The position numbers and the translations under genes were made by a program. A DNA stretch of 64,000 bases from Mesaphorura yosii (Eukaryota; Arthropoda; Collembola; Poduromorpha; Tullbergiidae). A model generated the notes under the pieces. The model saw nothing but the letters and a program-made list of their open reading frames with translations. It was not told the DNA's origin and ran no database searches. Positions within the stretch are counted from its first letter, which is position 1; each line of letters opens with the position of its first letter. This document shows, piece by piece, positions 35,262 to 54,021 of this stretch. The stretch lies in NCBI GenBank assembly GCA_009869945.1, contig WIXG01000049.1, positions 124,001 to 188,000 of the forward strand, in the 5' to 3' direction.

Positions 35262-38200
35262 CATTCCTGGAGCTAATAGTAAGTGACACATGCGACCATG
35301 GAAGCCCCGGCGACTCGGTTCAGATTGAAATGAGATACACCAAACACAGGCAACATGTACTTAAACTTACACGACACGACTTAAAATTGAAATGCACCAC
35401 AGTCGAGCCTCAGAACTCAGAAAGTACCCGGACCCGAATTTAGTTGCGCCATGCTTGCTTCCTTGTTCGTGAAGAGCAAAATGGAATTTAATTAGTAACG
35501 CTTCTCGTTTATGTCGTATTCAAACACAATAATGCATAACACGAGGTTGGTCATTGTGAACGTGGGCCTCTGTACTGCAGCCAGCTGAATTAGAACCTAA
35601 ATAGTCGTTTAGTTGCTTTTATGACGGGACGAACATCTGCATCTCCTGTTCGCAATGACATGTGACATGACGTGTTGTCGAGTCTAATGAGCCACAGCAC
35701 AGAAAACGAGAAATTGGCTACAGCTCACCAGCTCAGATATGGTTTCCAATAATTGAGTAATGTGAATTTGCAAGCGTGACTAGCCAGCTCAGAATTTGGC
35801 TCGGGCTCTTGGAGATATTTCGACGAATTTTCGGTTGCAAATTAATTGAAAGAGTGCGAAGGCATTTATAACTTGGTTGAAGACGCCGTAAGGATCTTCG
35901 AAAAATTCTCACCAATGGAATACGAGTATAGTTTGAAAGGAGCAAAAGTCGCCGAGGTGTCTACCAGAATAGCTTTTGTCTTTATGAAACATCCTGCAGC
36001 CTTTTAAATTGGTCTTTCAGCCAACACACCGCCTGAGACGGTAGACCGCCTGTGTTCAATACGTACGTACGATATTCGTTTTACGATCTGGAGACCAGCA
36101 AATCAAAGCAGCCGAGCCGCTCCATTGAAAAGTCAAAAAGTCAAAGTTTGACTCTTGGACATTATTTCGTGTTGTCCGCCCATAATTTGTGTTCTCGGAC
36201 CAAGAACATGAAAACATGAATAATGTGAATAGATTGTGACACTAAATTGCTATTATTATTGTAATGGAACACGACCGCCGGCCCGACCGGGCTCAGTTAC
36301 AAAGGCGTGCCGAGCCGGTGGTCCTTGCGTGTGCATTTCACCGGCAAAGCAACAATACAGGCGTTGATTGAATTGAACTCAATGGAATGCCATTTTTTGT
36401 ATTGTATCGCGCCTGGCTCTTGCTTGCATTTGTGTTTGTACTTTTGAACTACGCGTAGCCGAAGATGTGGTTGTAGGATATGAATGAATACAATACTACA
36501 ATGCGAGACCTCCGTCCAAGACGCTCGTAATTCATGCCCTGTGTTTGTGTCTTCTTCGCAGTGAAATCCTCAGTGAATTGAAGACTCCTCTGATCTAGAA
36601 GACTCAAAGTCAGCCTACACGTTAATTGCTGTGCCCAACAGGAATAAAATCGCAATTTTTTATGCACAATTAGCATTCTCACCATCGCCGCACGCCGTAA
36701 TTAACCTGAAACGTGTGAAAATCTTTCGAGAATCCATTAACCATTGCCAAACGCCAAATACGCAGGCCGAATCGATGCGATGCGTTGAGACTGCGACCGA
36801 ACGATTCGCACCAGACGAAATTCATCCGGTTCCCGTGCCTTTACGCGAAATTCATCACGCTTGACTTGAATACGAATACGACAGTGAGCATCAGTTCAGA
36901 AGCAGCAGCAGAAATGTTAATGGGAGAAGTATTTTTGGTGCATTCAATTAGTCAAGGTTGAGGTCGAGGCTCGAGTTGTTATAAATTATTGCTCGTAAAT
37001 AACGTGGAAATGGAAGCTGCAACCATTTACGAAGGGTTCACTCACGACACGGCTCACAGTCGTCATGATCATGATCTGTGACCCTTTTTACTTTACGTAC
37101 GCTCGCGTTCGACGCTCACGACAGTTACAAACTGTATTTTGTATTTTTTAAACTCATAACTACCAGATTTACTTTTTAGTGCCCCATTCAATGAATCTGG
37201 ATCTGCATTTGAAGCGATTTGATTCGCTTGCTCCCTTCACGGAGGGGATTTTAGTACTTTAGCGTCAGTCTCAGGTCCGGTCAGGACCCTTAACACAAAA
37301 GTGAATAATAAAACGTTACCAACAGCAAACTACAACCATACTAGAAATTTTGAACCAAAATTTTATTTTTTTCAACCAGCGGCCAGTCAGACGTAGTTGA
37401 AGAGCTGAGAAGCTTCATTAATTCATGAATTACAAATAACAGGTATTAATTAACTAGTGAACAGTCGACCATCGGACAGCGACAGAATCTCGTCGGAAGA
37501 GGAAGGCGTTCACCTTTTCGTTTTTGCATAGCAGCAAGCAATTCAGACGCAAGAATCTCGCTTGGCTTGGTCGGGCTGTCTGCGGCCGTATTTCATTGTT
37601 GTAACTAAATCCATCATTTGAGTTCCTTTTAGTTACGGTTGTCTGTTTCACGACGAACTTTTATACTCGACTCAGATTCATATCGTAGAATTAAGCAAGA
37701 GCAAAAGCCAAGCATTGCGTATTTGTGTTTGTGCCTTCGCTTGTATTGCGCGAGCTAATTTTCATGTTTCATCTATACTGTTGGCTTTTATCGTTTAATT
37801 TTGCATCTGCCTTCATCTTCTTCTGCAATGGGTTGGGACATGGGACATTTGACAGCTCAAATCACGTCACAAGTTGAAATCACAGCGCAGTTGCTGGCCT
37901 CGGATTCTGCATTTCACATTTGCATTTACAGTGCAGGTGTGAATTTAATTTCCCGAAATAAACCTCACTTTTATTGCCATTCCCATTGCCTTGCTGGTTT
38001 AATGACTTGTCAAGAAGGGAAGTCATAATAATTCGCAGTATGCGGCACTGCTGCAAGCAATAAAATCCAAGAACTAAAAATACAACGCATTAACACAACA
38101 ATGACGAAGAAAATTGTATTCCCGCACTTTGACTGCGACAATGCAAAAATATTTACGTTTCTGCATGAGTCTTTGCATCGCTCGGGTGAAAGGTCAATCT

Positions 38201-39734
38201 CTCCAGGGTTTCTTCTTTACTTCTCCCTTCGTGTAGTGCAATGTTTTGATGAGGAGACGGGAAATATTTGCCTTGTTTTTTTGTTTTCGCAAAGATGTGA
38301 TTGAATGGATGCACAATGGGAGGTCATTACTCATCATCGCCGTACCTTCTTGCCTTGGTAGAGCAAAATGGCTTGTACAGAACCACAACGAGAAAATAAA
38401 TCCCTTAACATCTGTCGAATCTATCCTGCTTTAGTGTTGGTGCGGTGGGATTCAGTTTTCGTATTCTATCCAGCGAAATCTGCAATTAATTAAAAGAATC
38501 CGTAATCCAAAGACGAGTGTCGATTTCCTTCGGCTTCCTGGCCTGAAATTCTGAAAATAAGTACGTAAAACTTTATACTTAAGGAATAAACCGGAAGGGT
38601 GATGATATAATCTTTTACACAAACACCCAGTGCAGGAAGTTAAGCCGGTAGTGGCGTGGCCCACGTCCAAGGAACCTTTACCTTAATGCATTAATCCTTT
38701 CTGATCTTGTGTTAATGCGTAATACCAGATGATTTATTTTGAGCTTCCCCAAATGATTTCTTCGAAACGCTGCGATTTCTTGACGATATAAATCAAATCT
38801 CCAAGCGGCTGAAGCAAAGAAAGTCAGAAATTGTGTACACTCTCCCAGCCTTTCTGTGTCGTCAGTGTCGTGTCCTTCCTTTCTTGCTGGGTCTTCAATT
38901 TTTCGATAATGACGGGCAAAGTCAAAAGTCAGATTGCTGGTGGTCTTTGTCCTACAACCTCAAATTGTTCAACACATCGTTCACGCTAAGGCGAAAGCAC
39001 TGATTCGCTATTCAACACTTTTCATGTGAACAATGGAAATTCGATCTATTCACTTTGCTATTGCGCTTGCTTTGCGGCTGTCCATTGTCCACTATCGGGC
39101 AGGATTTCATATTGTGATTGTCCATTCCATACTGACCAGTGACAGTGACTAGCTATTGACACAACTGACTTTAACATTTACATGACGTACCGCGACAAGC
39201 TCAGCAATGAAACGAAGCTAATTTAACATAGAACGTAGACGACCACAACAATGGGTGATGAAATCAAAACTGAATACTACAATGAGTTACAAAATCTCTG
39301 AAATCAAAGACGTGCAAGGCCGACTGACCAACCATTTTTCCATAACTGATTAAATTGCATCAAATTTTAGCTTGCCAGCCTGGCCAGACAGGTACCCATC
39401 AACTTTATCAAGGCCAGTAAACCGCAAACTTTCATCAATCTCAGCATATACAAAGCTTGATTTTTGAAAAACGAAATGGCGCAAAGAGATGAAAAATCGG
39501 AAATAAAGCGTATTCACAATTAAAATTCTATAACTAATTCTAAGAGTCATTTTTAATTGAAAAAATACATAATGGCCAATTCGTCCATGACTCCATGCTT
39601 TCCGTATAATAGAATGTTTAATTGTGCTCGGAACCCTTGGAGCTTGAGCACTTGGTGCAGGTCACAGAACAAAGTCAAAGTCAACACGAAAGAGGGTCCT
39701 CAGCCGGGTCTGTGAAAGTGAGTACGGCAGTCGT
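35262..39734. other. Gene-free stretch upstream of Pax3/7
   Basis: This is 4.5 kb with no supportable exon. Given the developmental gene to its right, part of it probably is control DNA, but I cannot name a site. Confidence 0.5.
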
Positions 39735-40555
39735 CGTCATAAATTCTTCATTCATATTGTAATCAATCGAAATATGGAAACTGAAACTGGCGGCTGACGA
39801 CGGGGACTCGGGACTTGGACCTTGTCTAATTGCCCACAAAAGCAAAAGATTTTGAATGCAGCAAACCAATTGCGTGATTCTGCGTGCCTGTGTGTTTGCT
39901 TGCATCTGGAATCTCAATTCATGCTCAATGCAATTTTCCCTGCATTCAGGACTCAAGCATGAAGCATCAGCCATTTTCATTTCTCTTATTACAGGCGTAG
40001 CGTAGCCGTAATCGTAAATGGTAAAAACGAGGAGCGAATTCGGTTACAAAACGCGTGGAATCCGTCAACAAGCCAAATCTAATCCAATGACTCGCTAGTC
40101 GAGCCGAGTCGAGTCGAAGTCGCGCCGCTAACTAGCTAATAAGAAATCGGAATGCGAATGCGAACGCGCGATACAACGCGGTGACCAAGTACTGTGAAAT
40201 CGACGTGTTTTACGTCAATTAGGATTTGGCCAAAGCGTCCTGTCCCGCTATTTATGCATGGCGAAGAAGATTTGGCACAGTTGGATTTGCGAACCGACGC
40301 GAGACAGTGAGCCTCATTAAGAAAACATCAAAGCAAAGTAGTTTACTCCTCGTTATTCGTTATTTATCCGCATTTGTTCTCAATCTGTGTTAGTGAATAA
40401 CGAATAAGGGCCTATAGGCACGTCGGACTATACAATATGGTGAATTAAATCTTGCAAGACGCAGACGTGGCATGACAAGTTGGTAGTTGGACAAAGGCAA
40501 TTAGCCAAGCATGTTAATTAGCATAACTTGACAGTAATCAGGCTCGCATTAATAA
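39735..40555 (+). repeat. Left arm of an inverted non-coding duplication flanking Pax3/7
   Basis: Read forward, this arm matches 47758-48490 read in reverse complement as a collinear series of blocks. In block 40041-40100, 56 of 60 bases match 48109-48168. In block 40205-40273, 64 of 69 match 47934-48002. Weaker matches lie at 39735-39780, 39809-39830, 39900-39926 and 40491-40550. Frames are interrupted, and the differences show no three-base rhythm, so it is not an old exon. It holds homeodomain-type (TCAATTAG) and octamer-like (ATTTATGCAT) words. The left arm carries about 70 extra bases around a hairpin at 40353-40409. Its end is about 1.1 kb before the Pax3/7 start. Confidence 0.85.
40353..40409. 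repeat. Inverted repeat TTATTCGTTATT / AATAACGAATAA within the left arm
   Basis: ATTCGTTATT near 40355 pairs with AATAACGAAT at 40396. The pair lies in the part of the left arm that has no counterpart of equal length in the right arm. It shares AATAACGAATAAGG with 11214-11227. Confidence 0.5.
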
Positions 40556-41620
40556 TCCAAGAAATAAGCACGTCAAAGTCAGTGCAAATCTTGCAGATTA
40601 CTCTTTCTGTGCAGGCTTTAATTGTTTAATTTCCTATTTCTTTCGATTCTGTGGCTGTATTTGAATCGTCGAGACTCGAGAGGTTGTGCCGGTCGCTCGC
40701 ATTTGTGTGATTGGAATCCGTGTCGTGGACCTTCCCCTTTCACTCCCCAATGCTCCTCCCTGAATAACTCGCGTGTGAATGTGAAAGTCCAACAATGAAT
40801 TTCTGTGTTCGAGGCTTGTAGTGGTCTCCTACCTTTGATTCCAAGGGTGTAAAGTCAAGAAGAGCCGACAAGATGATCAGGATCATGTTGTGTGTGTAGC
40901 GTAAGTGTGAATTGTTAAATGTACAAACTACAACCAAACAACAACTATCACGGGGACAGTAATGTAATGATGATCTTGCTTGCGTAGTGTAGTAAGAAAG
41001 CAGGCAGGATTTGGACCTCCCAAACAGACGAACAGACACCCTAATTCCTGAGTCCGCAGGGTGCCTGTGCCTTCGACTTGACTGACTTCACCCTGCAATG
41101 CCATGCCATGCTATGCTGCACCAAACCGTAGATCGTATTTTAATTGTACAATACATCACTTGGCAGGCAGGCACTTGGCCTGGCAAATAAGAAGTGTTAA
41201 CCACTACCTAATTGGTAATCAGTCCACGTCCTGTCGTACGACGAATCTGACCAGACAACTCGGCTCCAACGTTCTTAGACCGCTCCATAATCATTTCGGA
41301 ACTTCTCATGTTAAACTCATTTAAGTCAAGTTTTTGTCGATTTGTACCGGCATCGAAAGAACTCAATTGGTTTTTAATATCGTGTCTTGGCATTGCGAGT
41401 CAACCAGCCAAAGCTCCAAAGGAAGATTACTGAAAAACGAACAATCCATTGATTTAAATTGCAATTAATTAGTTATTGGAGGTATAGTTGGTAAAGAATT
41501 AGTTTAGTGGAAGTATTGCTATTAACAACCTTGAAGCCCAGAAAGTGTGAAGTGAAAGTGATTCTGATTCATACCTACGAGTGGCCTTTCACGTGTGAGA
41601 ACGAGAGAGATCTGTTACAA

Positions 41621-44450
<2,830 letters not shown>

Positions 44451-44534
44451 ATGTTGTACCGGCAGACCAACTCGACAATAGCAATAATGTCATCTTGTAA
44501 TTCTAGTATCGCTTCCTCCATTTATTATGAATTT

Positions 44535-44540
44535 AATAAA
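44535..44540 (+). terminator. Poly(A) signal AATAAA of Pax3/7
   Basis: AATAAA stands 84 bases after the stop codon on the same strand, with no earlier AATAAA. Confidence 0.6.
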
Positions 44541-46558
44541 GGAATTCTGGAGTTGGAATTTTGATGTCAAAGGATTGAATTATTAATTTCATTGCGGATG
44601 CCACTAACTTTATTCTAAAATAGTTGAAAATCCCCAACAAACCGAGAGAAGTTCAGATGTTCATTTACATATCATGTATCAAATTAAGACGCTGAAACGA
44701 TATCAGAAAATCCTTCCTGTGTCACGTTCCTATCCCTCAAGGCATCATCCATCTTGCCACACCAACCCACGGCATGCATTTTGCACGGTGATTTATGCAT
44801 AATGATAATTTGCGCGGGATAGCTTTGTTAATAAGCAGTTTGCGCCTGTGAATGAAAGCAAAATAAATGGTAAATGATAACCTTCATCTCAGCGATTTAG
44901 GAGCCGAGAAAAGAAAAGCATTCGCCAGAACATTCAAGTTCGAAGAAGCCAAACCGAATGACATATGAAAGCAATGCACTACGCTTTCGTATTCGCTTGC
45001 TTTGCTTTATCTGTCTGCAACAGGTGTTAAGAAAATATTAACACTGATGCAACTCATGCCATGCCCTGGCCTGGCCTCGCTCGCATGAAAACGAAGACGA
45101 AGACGATATTATTTAATAGCAGTCATTGTAATGCGGGGACTCCCACAGTGACGATTCTCTTGTACTTCTCCGATCGCCGATCCATGAATTACAAATTCCT
45201 TTCGCCCTGCGCTGTGGACGTGTTGTGGACGGTGTTTGTCGGCAAATAATCTTTGACGTCAGCGCAGTGAGCCAGCAAAACATCACCAATGCTGGCAACG
45301 CAGTACATGGCGATATGAATTATGAATTATGCATCTGATAGTTCAAGTGTCCAAACTCTCCAAACCATTCTTTTAGTATTTCGCAGACGCAAAGACGCCA
45401 ATGCCAATAAAGAAAAGTGCAAATATCGGTACAGAGTGAGTGTAAGAACCCAGTTGACGTGGCATCTTAGTTTTGTGCCCTTCCATAGATCACCCTTGAT
45501 TTGTTCTCCATTTTGCTCTTCCGTTGTTAATTCGTAAAAACGAATCCAAGCTTCCGAACCGAGCTGAATGGGGCACGGGCACAAAATTGAGTGGAGAATC
45601 GGACAAGGAAGCGAATGCTATCGTAGAAAGGAGCCTGGAACCCTGCGCCATGACCCAAGCGAATCAAATCTCTTCAAATTCTAATGAATAGATCATAAAA
45701 GCAGTCAACCAAAATAGAAACTGGTTGCCAGTTGCTGCGTTGCTGGTTGTTAAAAATATGTATACAGGCAGGCCCTGTGAACATGAATGATAAAAAAGGG
45801 TCGGGTCAGAAGCAGAACCGAACAGCCAGAAGATCCCTCAGCTTCCATTTCCTTTGCATTTTGTAGTTTGTACCTCAACCTTGACTAATTTCCAAACTGG
45901 CACGACGCGGGTCGGCATTAGCATTCTGAATTCCGGCTCGGTTGGCTGTTTGTTGCTCCTCGTAATGCTCGTAATTGAAATGATGAATTTAGTCAAGCGT
46001 GGCAAATTTCGCGTAAACGGACGGGAACTGGATGAATTTTTACTGGCTCGAATCGTTCGGTCGCAGTCTCAGCGTCCCAGGAGCTCCTTGCTCGATTCGG
46101 TAGATTTTCACAGGTTTCAGGTTAATTATTACGGCTAATTATCCCATCGCGGAGCACGCTGGAGGTCTTCTTTACATACGAGTGTACGTGTACGTGAATG
46201 CTCGCAGGATGACAACAAGCACAAAAGCGTGAAGCGTGAGCTGCGTACGTCGAACAGTGCTGGCACATTCCTCGCGTTCAACTCAGTCATCACCTTCATT
46301 ATTGAGCCATTGAGCTTGCGTCTGAGCCTGAGCGAGACGAGACGAAGCGAAGGACCACCGGCAATTCTTTGAATGACTTCATCCAGGCAAGACACAAGAG
46401 GCAAGGCAGGTATTATGATAATGGTAGCAATTTATTGTCAAGACGAATCTGATGGAAGATGCTTACTAGTTACGAGTTCAATGTCCACTTCACTGCACTG
46501 CATTGCCGAGTGCCGAGATTGCTTAATCTATAATTCACATTCACAGTGACACCACACG

Positions 46559-46776
46559 ACGATAAAGGAGAGACCACCCGCCGACTCTTATCTTAATAAG
46601 ATCAATTACTGCCTGCGCGCGTGCCAGAGGAGGCGAACCGTCGACTGTCAATCTTATCTTATCTTACGTTGTCGATCTGATCTTGCTGCAGCGTGCTGTC
46701 ATCGTCATCTGTCACATTCATCACACCTGCACTGCACTCGTCGTCGATTGGTCCGACTCGTCGCTTGCTCTTATCA
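46559..46776. promoter_or_regulatory. GATA-site cluster
   Basis: Three AGATAAG-type sites, two of them overlapping (46653-46664), and two weaker ones lie within about 220 bases. It could be an enhancer read by a GATA factor. Site clusters this dense also arise by chance in AT-rich DNA. Confidence 0.3.
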
Positions 46777-47757
46777 TTTTACAATTCAAACAATCTGTAA
46801 TCAGTAATCAGTGCATCATCAATTTGCTTGTGTTTGTATTTCTGCTTAATTCTGCACTCCAACTCTCGAATCACGTGATCAAAGATCAAAATAACGTACA
46901 TACATGGAATCTTGGGCCTTTGTTCATCGTGGAATCTGATCTTCAGTTCACACCAGACGGACTGGAACCAAAGTCTGAGCTGGGCCAAGTCGAGTCAAGT
47001 TAGAGCAGCCAGGCTGTCTGAGAGTTCCGTGGCCCGTGGAGTGTGAGAAGAGTCAGAAAGAATGATGTGTGTGGTTATTTTATTAAATGCTGACCACCTC
47101 CTGTGAGCAATCCCCATTCATCTTCATCTTGGGTGCGCTGCATTGTGCTTGTCCGTGATCCGTCCGAGACCCGACCACAAACGCAGCGGTTCCGTGGTGC
47201 TCTTGTGTCGGCAATCCTTTTGATTTGGATGCGAGAGCCAAAGCCAAGCCAAGGATGCAAGCACCACAAATTGAATGAGTGACCAGAGTCGAGTCAGAGT
47301 CAGAGGTCAGACAGTCAAATACTTTAACTAAGATAAAAGAACCGGGCCTTCGATTGTGTGCACGATGTTTGTTGGCGTTGGCGAATTTTCGACCGAGCCG
47401 AAACCTTTGAGTCGACTTGAGTGACACGTAACGAAGTAACAAATGTAAATAAATAACTCATAATGTGACAGGAACATGACCGTGCACGGATTACAGCGGA
47501 TTAGACCCGATTTAATCCTCGTGATACAAGAAAGGGATTAATATCAAGGCGGTGTGGTATTCTAATTCATGAATATTCATTGCAAAGCCTAACTCACTAT
47601 CTTAGCCTGAGACAATCCCACTCCATGCAACTAAAAAATGTCGAATTGTAAATTAACGTATTGAAGAACTTTCTTACGCCTTCGGATGGAGTCTTGTAAA
47701 GAACGATAGGATTTCTATCAAATCACTCGTACAACTCTTTTGGGCAATCGCATATCA

Positions 47758-48490
47758 AGCATTACTACGAGCCTAACTACTGTCAAGTGATTTTAATTAA
47801 TGCGTTTGGCTAATTGCCTTTGTTCAACTTGTCAAGCCGAATTGCGTGCATTCTGCTTTCTGCATACCACATTCGTGATTCTTGTATTTATGAGCAGTGA
47901 ATTACTTTAACGCACTTTTAATGAGGCTCGTCTAAATCTTCTTAGCCATGCATAAATAGCGGTACAGGACGCTTGAGCCAAATCCTAATTGACGTAAAAT
48001 ACGCCGATTTCACAGCACTTGGCCACCGCATCGTATCAGGCCATGCCTCCCAACTTTTTCTCATTAGCAATTAACGACTTTGACTTTGACTCGACTCGGT
48101 TCGGTCCTGACTAGCGAGTTATTGGATTAGATTTGGCTTGTTGATGGATTCTACGCATTTTGTAACCGAGTTCGCTTCTCATTACGACTACAGCACGACA
48201 ATGGCGATATGCTCCGAAATCGAAATGGTAATTGCGAAATGCGCGTGACGTGAACTTTCACGAATCTTGAATGAATTCCAGTTCCAGATGCAACGCTAGC
48301 ACTGAATTGCTTTGGTCTCGCCTGGCTTTGCCTAGCACAGCACAAATTCCCTTTGGAGTCCTGCATCGTGTTGCTTACATTCATTCAAAACCGTGCGCGG
48401 AACGCATCTTTTGTGTGAGCAACGCAATTAGACAAGGTCCCAGTTTCCATATTTCGATTACAATATGAATGGAGAATTTATGACTCCGAA
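47758..48490 (-). repeat. Right arm of the inverted duplication flanking Pax3/7
   Basis: This is the reverse-complement counterpart of 39735-40555. Order and spacing of the blocks agree with the left arm: the two best blocks are 106 bases apart here and 104 bases apart there, and that interval also aligns. It begins about 3.3 kb after the Pax3/7 stop. No terminal repeats or target-site duplications are evident at its ends. I saw no further copy in the window. Confidence 0.85.
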
Positions 48491-49790
48491 TTCGAATTCA
48501 GAGTTGCATTCACATTCACAGATACACTAAACGACGACGTCGACCCTTTTGACTTTCAGTGTCTGCAACTTTTTGGTATGTCGAGTCCTCTGAAAAGGCG
48601 GCCACGTAATTAATGCATTCAATTTATTCGCGGCTGTAGTCGCCCGTCCCAGACTCACATCAACCATTTTGAATCAGAGTTTTGAAGAGTCGCAACGTCG
48701 CGTCCCAAGAATGTCTGCCCTGAATCGCATCGCAATTCTACTTCTTTTCACATAATTGAGATTGGGATCACTTTGCTCGGAATTCCCATACGTGCGTGTA
48801 AGTTCACAAATCCCTTCGTCACGCTATCTCATGCATGCCAACTTGGCAGATTTTCGCACCACAATCACATATGTGAATGAATTATACATACGCGAGTCCC
48901 GTGAGGCACTTCACAAACTTGCTTTGACATAAATCATGTGTGACTGCGATCCGGCGAATGCCAATTACTTCAAGAGTTATGAATTAGAAACTGATCCGTG
49001 TAATTTGCAGTTGGCGGCTTTTTAAAAGTTTACACGAGTTCTCGAATCTCGATGCGAAGAGAAAAGAAATGAAATCGGAGAGGATGAGAGAAGATTGGGC
49101 GTAGAAAGCTCACCTTAGTCGAAATAATCTTTATCAATGATGATGACCATCATGATGATTCACTGAAGTAGTTCAATTGCGTAATTTATAATAATTGTTT
49201 AAATATTGTGATTGTATAAGTTTGCCTGAAACAATATCATTTACGAGTTGTGGCTTCCTGCCGCACGACAATCTTTTAACAATCACGCGAACCAAGTAAA
49301 CTACTCTTGTGCTTGTGAGATCAGTCTCTCAAAATGTTAAAAGGTGACGAAGACTTTGTCTCGAAATTCAGGTTAATGCTGTACTCTAGTCGAATTTACT
49401 TTAAGAATAAATTAACTAAATAAGAATTACTTGAATTGCATACGGAAAAGTAGCATGAGTTGATCATCTTGTACACAAATACACGTATCACTGAGAAACA
49501 TTTATTTTGATGCAGAATGCATGTATTTTCCTGTCTCGATTTCGATGCGGGCATCGTGCGCGTGCGCCCTAAATTCTAGTTTTAGATCATCACACCGGAA
49601 TTTCCCTTTGCTTGCTGTATAATTAATTGTTAAGGTAACATCTTGGATGTCGATATCACATTTGATTTATTCATGACTTTCAATTCTGGATCCGAATCGG
49701 ATAATAAAATAGACTCCCGTGCTGGATTTCGTTCCAGGTGTACTAAAAATATATCAACCGACAAAACCTGTCAACCGTCATGTCCGTCGC
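48491..49790. other. Intergenic, no gene seen
   Basis: The stretch lies between the right duplication arm and the 3' end of the methylmalonyl-CoA mutase gene. It is AT-rich and holds only short chance ORFs. Confidence 0.55.
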
Positions 49791-52576
<2,786 letters not shown>

Positions 52577-52932
52577 TTTGAACTGGGCCGACGAAAATGT
52601 TTGCGAAATCTGCTTGCTGCTTGGGGTATTTTGACCAGGAACTGCTGAGTCCCAGCTTAACTATTGTGGGAGTCACTCATAATTAGCAGTTGGCAACAGT
52701 TAAGTCCGAGAATTGTTTCAAACTTCAAGAAGTCGCAAGTTGATTTCATAATTCGATGTCTTGTGTTTTGTCTCACACGTGTTGCACAGTGTGTTATAAC
52801 CTGAGGAGAACTGTCGCGTAAAGTGAGACCGAAACATTGCATGAAACGGCACACAATTCGAATCGAATTCGCTTAGCAGTATTTCTTAACAGAGTTGGCA
52901 GTCAATGTAGAATTGGCTCTTTCTTAGAGTTT

Positions 52933-53183
52933 ATGAGTTTTGAAGTGAGTACAGCTAACAGTTAGTGCGTGTTCATTATTGATAAAGTCAGTTAGTGATT
53001 CGTTTCGTGTTTCAGTGGTTTGTGACTGTCCAGACTCGGTTGGTGCCTGATTCAGATTCGGTAAGTCAAGTCGCGATTAGAAGAGCCCTGATAATTAATT
53101 ACGGGTACCTGCTGCACCTCGTCGGCGTTGCCACCATCTTTGTGATTACTGCTGGAAAGAGATATGAATTTGTAAAGATTTGA
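52933..53183 (+). CDS. Candidate small single-helix membrane protein (59 residues)
   Basis: ATG 52933 opens MSFE, a GTGAGT donor follows at 52945, and an acceptor at 53015 (GTGTTTCAG) joins in phase to WFVTVQTRLVPDSDS and a hydrophobic segment (YGYLLHLVGVATIFVITAG), stopping at 53183. The intron would be 71 bases. I do not recognise the protein. A second GTAAGT donor inside the frame (near 53060) means this stretch could instead be 5' untranslated exons of BLOC1S2. It is divergent from the mutase gene and starts about 360 bases from its ATG, so the two may share a promoter. Confidence 0.35.
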
Positions 53184-53514
53184 AGATAAACCGTTGACAT
53201 AATGTACTCATAATGTGGGTGGTGCGTGTCACGATTGCATTAGCATTATTTGCAACTGCATAGTGGACAGTCCAACGATCTTGCTAATCAGTGACTCTGG
53301 ACCGATCACTCGAGTTGGCAACATACGGATATCTTGCAACATTCACTCTATGTGTGTATCCATTTCTATTCTAACTCGTTGCAATCTGGTTCTAAATTTA
53401 GATTTTGAATCGAGTTCAAGAAGCCCAAGCCAACACGGACGGTCGGAGGAGTGGTGCTAGTTCTGCAAAGTTCTGCTGACGAAATACGACTGTACAGCTT
53501 CAAGTGCGTGCGCA

Positions 53515-54021
53515 ATGAGCGGAGGGGTTGGAGGCGATCAGTCGGCCATACACACAAATGAAGTTGAAGGCGTTGACGATCAAGCACGGGCGCAGATGCA
53601 CGCACAAGGACCGTCTTCAATGGGCCAAGAGAACGAACGATCCCTTTCTCATGACGGAAGCAGCAACCCTGAGTCTTCCTCCTGCGCTGACTCGTCGCTC
53701 AACATTTTAGCCCGGAACATGTTTCAGAAAACCGCAGACTACCTCCAGGGAGAACTGCTCCTGATCAAAGAAGACTACAAGCTGCTGGAAAACTTAAACC
53801 ACGCGACCGCGGCCAAATACGCTGACATGCGACAAGTGTCTGGCAATGTGATCACCAACTTGCAGGAACTGAACCTGAAATTCCAGGACCTGGCGCCAAT
53901 CCTGAAGCAAATTGACCAGATCGAAGACAGCGTGGCGAAACTCGAGCAGGCAGCATACAAGTTGGATAATTACTCGAAAAGACTGGAAGCCAAGTTCAAA
54001 ATGTTGGAGCAGCGACGCTAG
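53515..54021 (+). CDS. BLOC1S2: BLOC-1 subunit 2 (BLOS2)
   Basis: A single-exon ORF of 168 residues. The first 65 residues are polar and look disordered. The rest matches the BLOC1S2 family: MFQKTADYLQGELLLIKEDY, KLLENLNHATAAKYADMR, then a coiled coil ending LEQAAYKLDNYSKRLEAKFK. The human protein reads LEQAAYKLDAYSKKLEAKYK there. BLOS2 is part of BLOC-1 and BORC, complexes for biogenesis and positioning of lysosome-related organelles. The start is the first ATG in frame and gives a length near the family's (142 in human), with a longer N-terminus. Confidence 0.92.
   Translation: MSGGVGGDQSAIHTNEVEGVDDQARAQMHAQGPSSMGQENERSLSHDGSSNPESSSCADSSLNILARNMFQKTADYLQGELLLIKEDYKLLENLNHATAAKYADMRQVSGNVITNLQELNLKFQDLAPILKQIDQIEDSVAKLEQAAYKLDNYSKRLEAKFKMLEQRR

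Larger units (their letters stand above)
44451..47757. other. Intergenic downstream of Pax3/7 with a cluster of GATA sites
   Basis: No exon is supportable. The stretch 46559-46776 holds five GATA words (GATAAA near 46561, CTTATCT at 46587, 46653 and 46658, TTATCA at 46771). Confidence 0.5.

Noticed and set aside
40205-40300. The conserved block of the left arm as a coding exon
   Set aside because: One frame is open in the left arm, but the same frame is stopped in the right arm, and differences do not favour third positions.
41507-41620. Longer N-terminus for Pax3/7
   Set aside because: The frame is open but starts with GTG and has no ATG. The ATG at 41621 gives the usual short leader before the paired domain.
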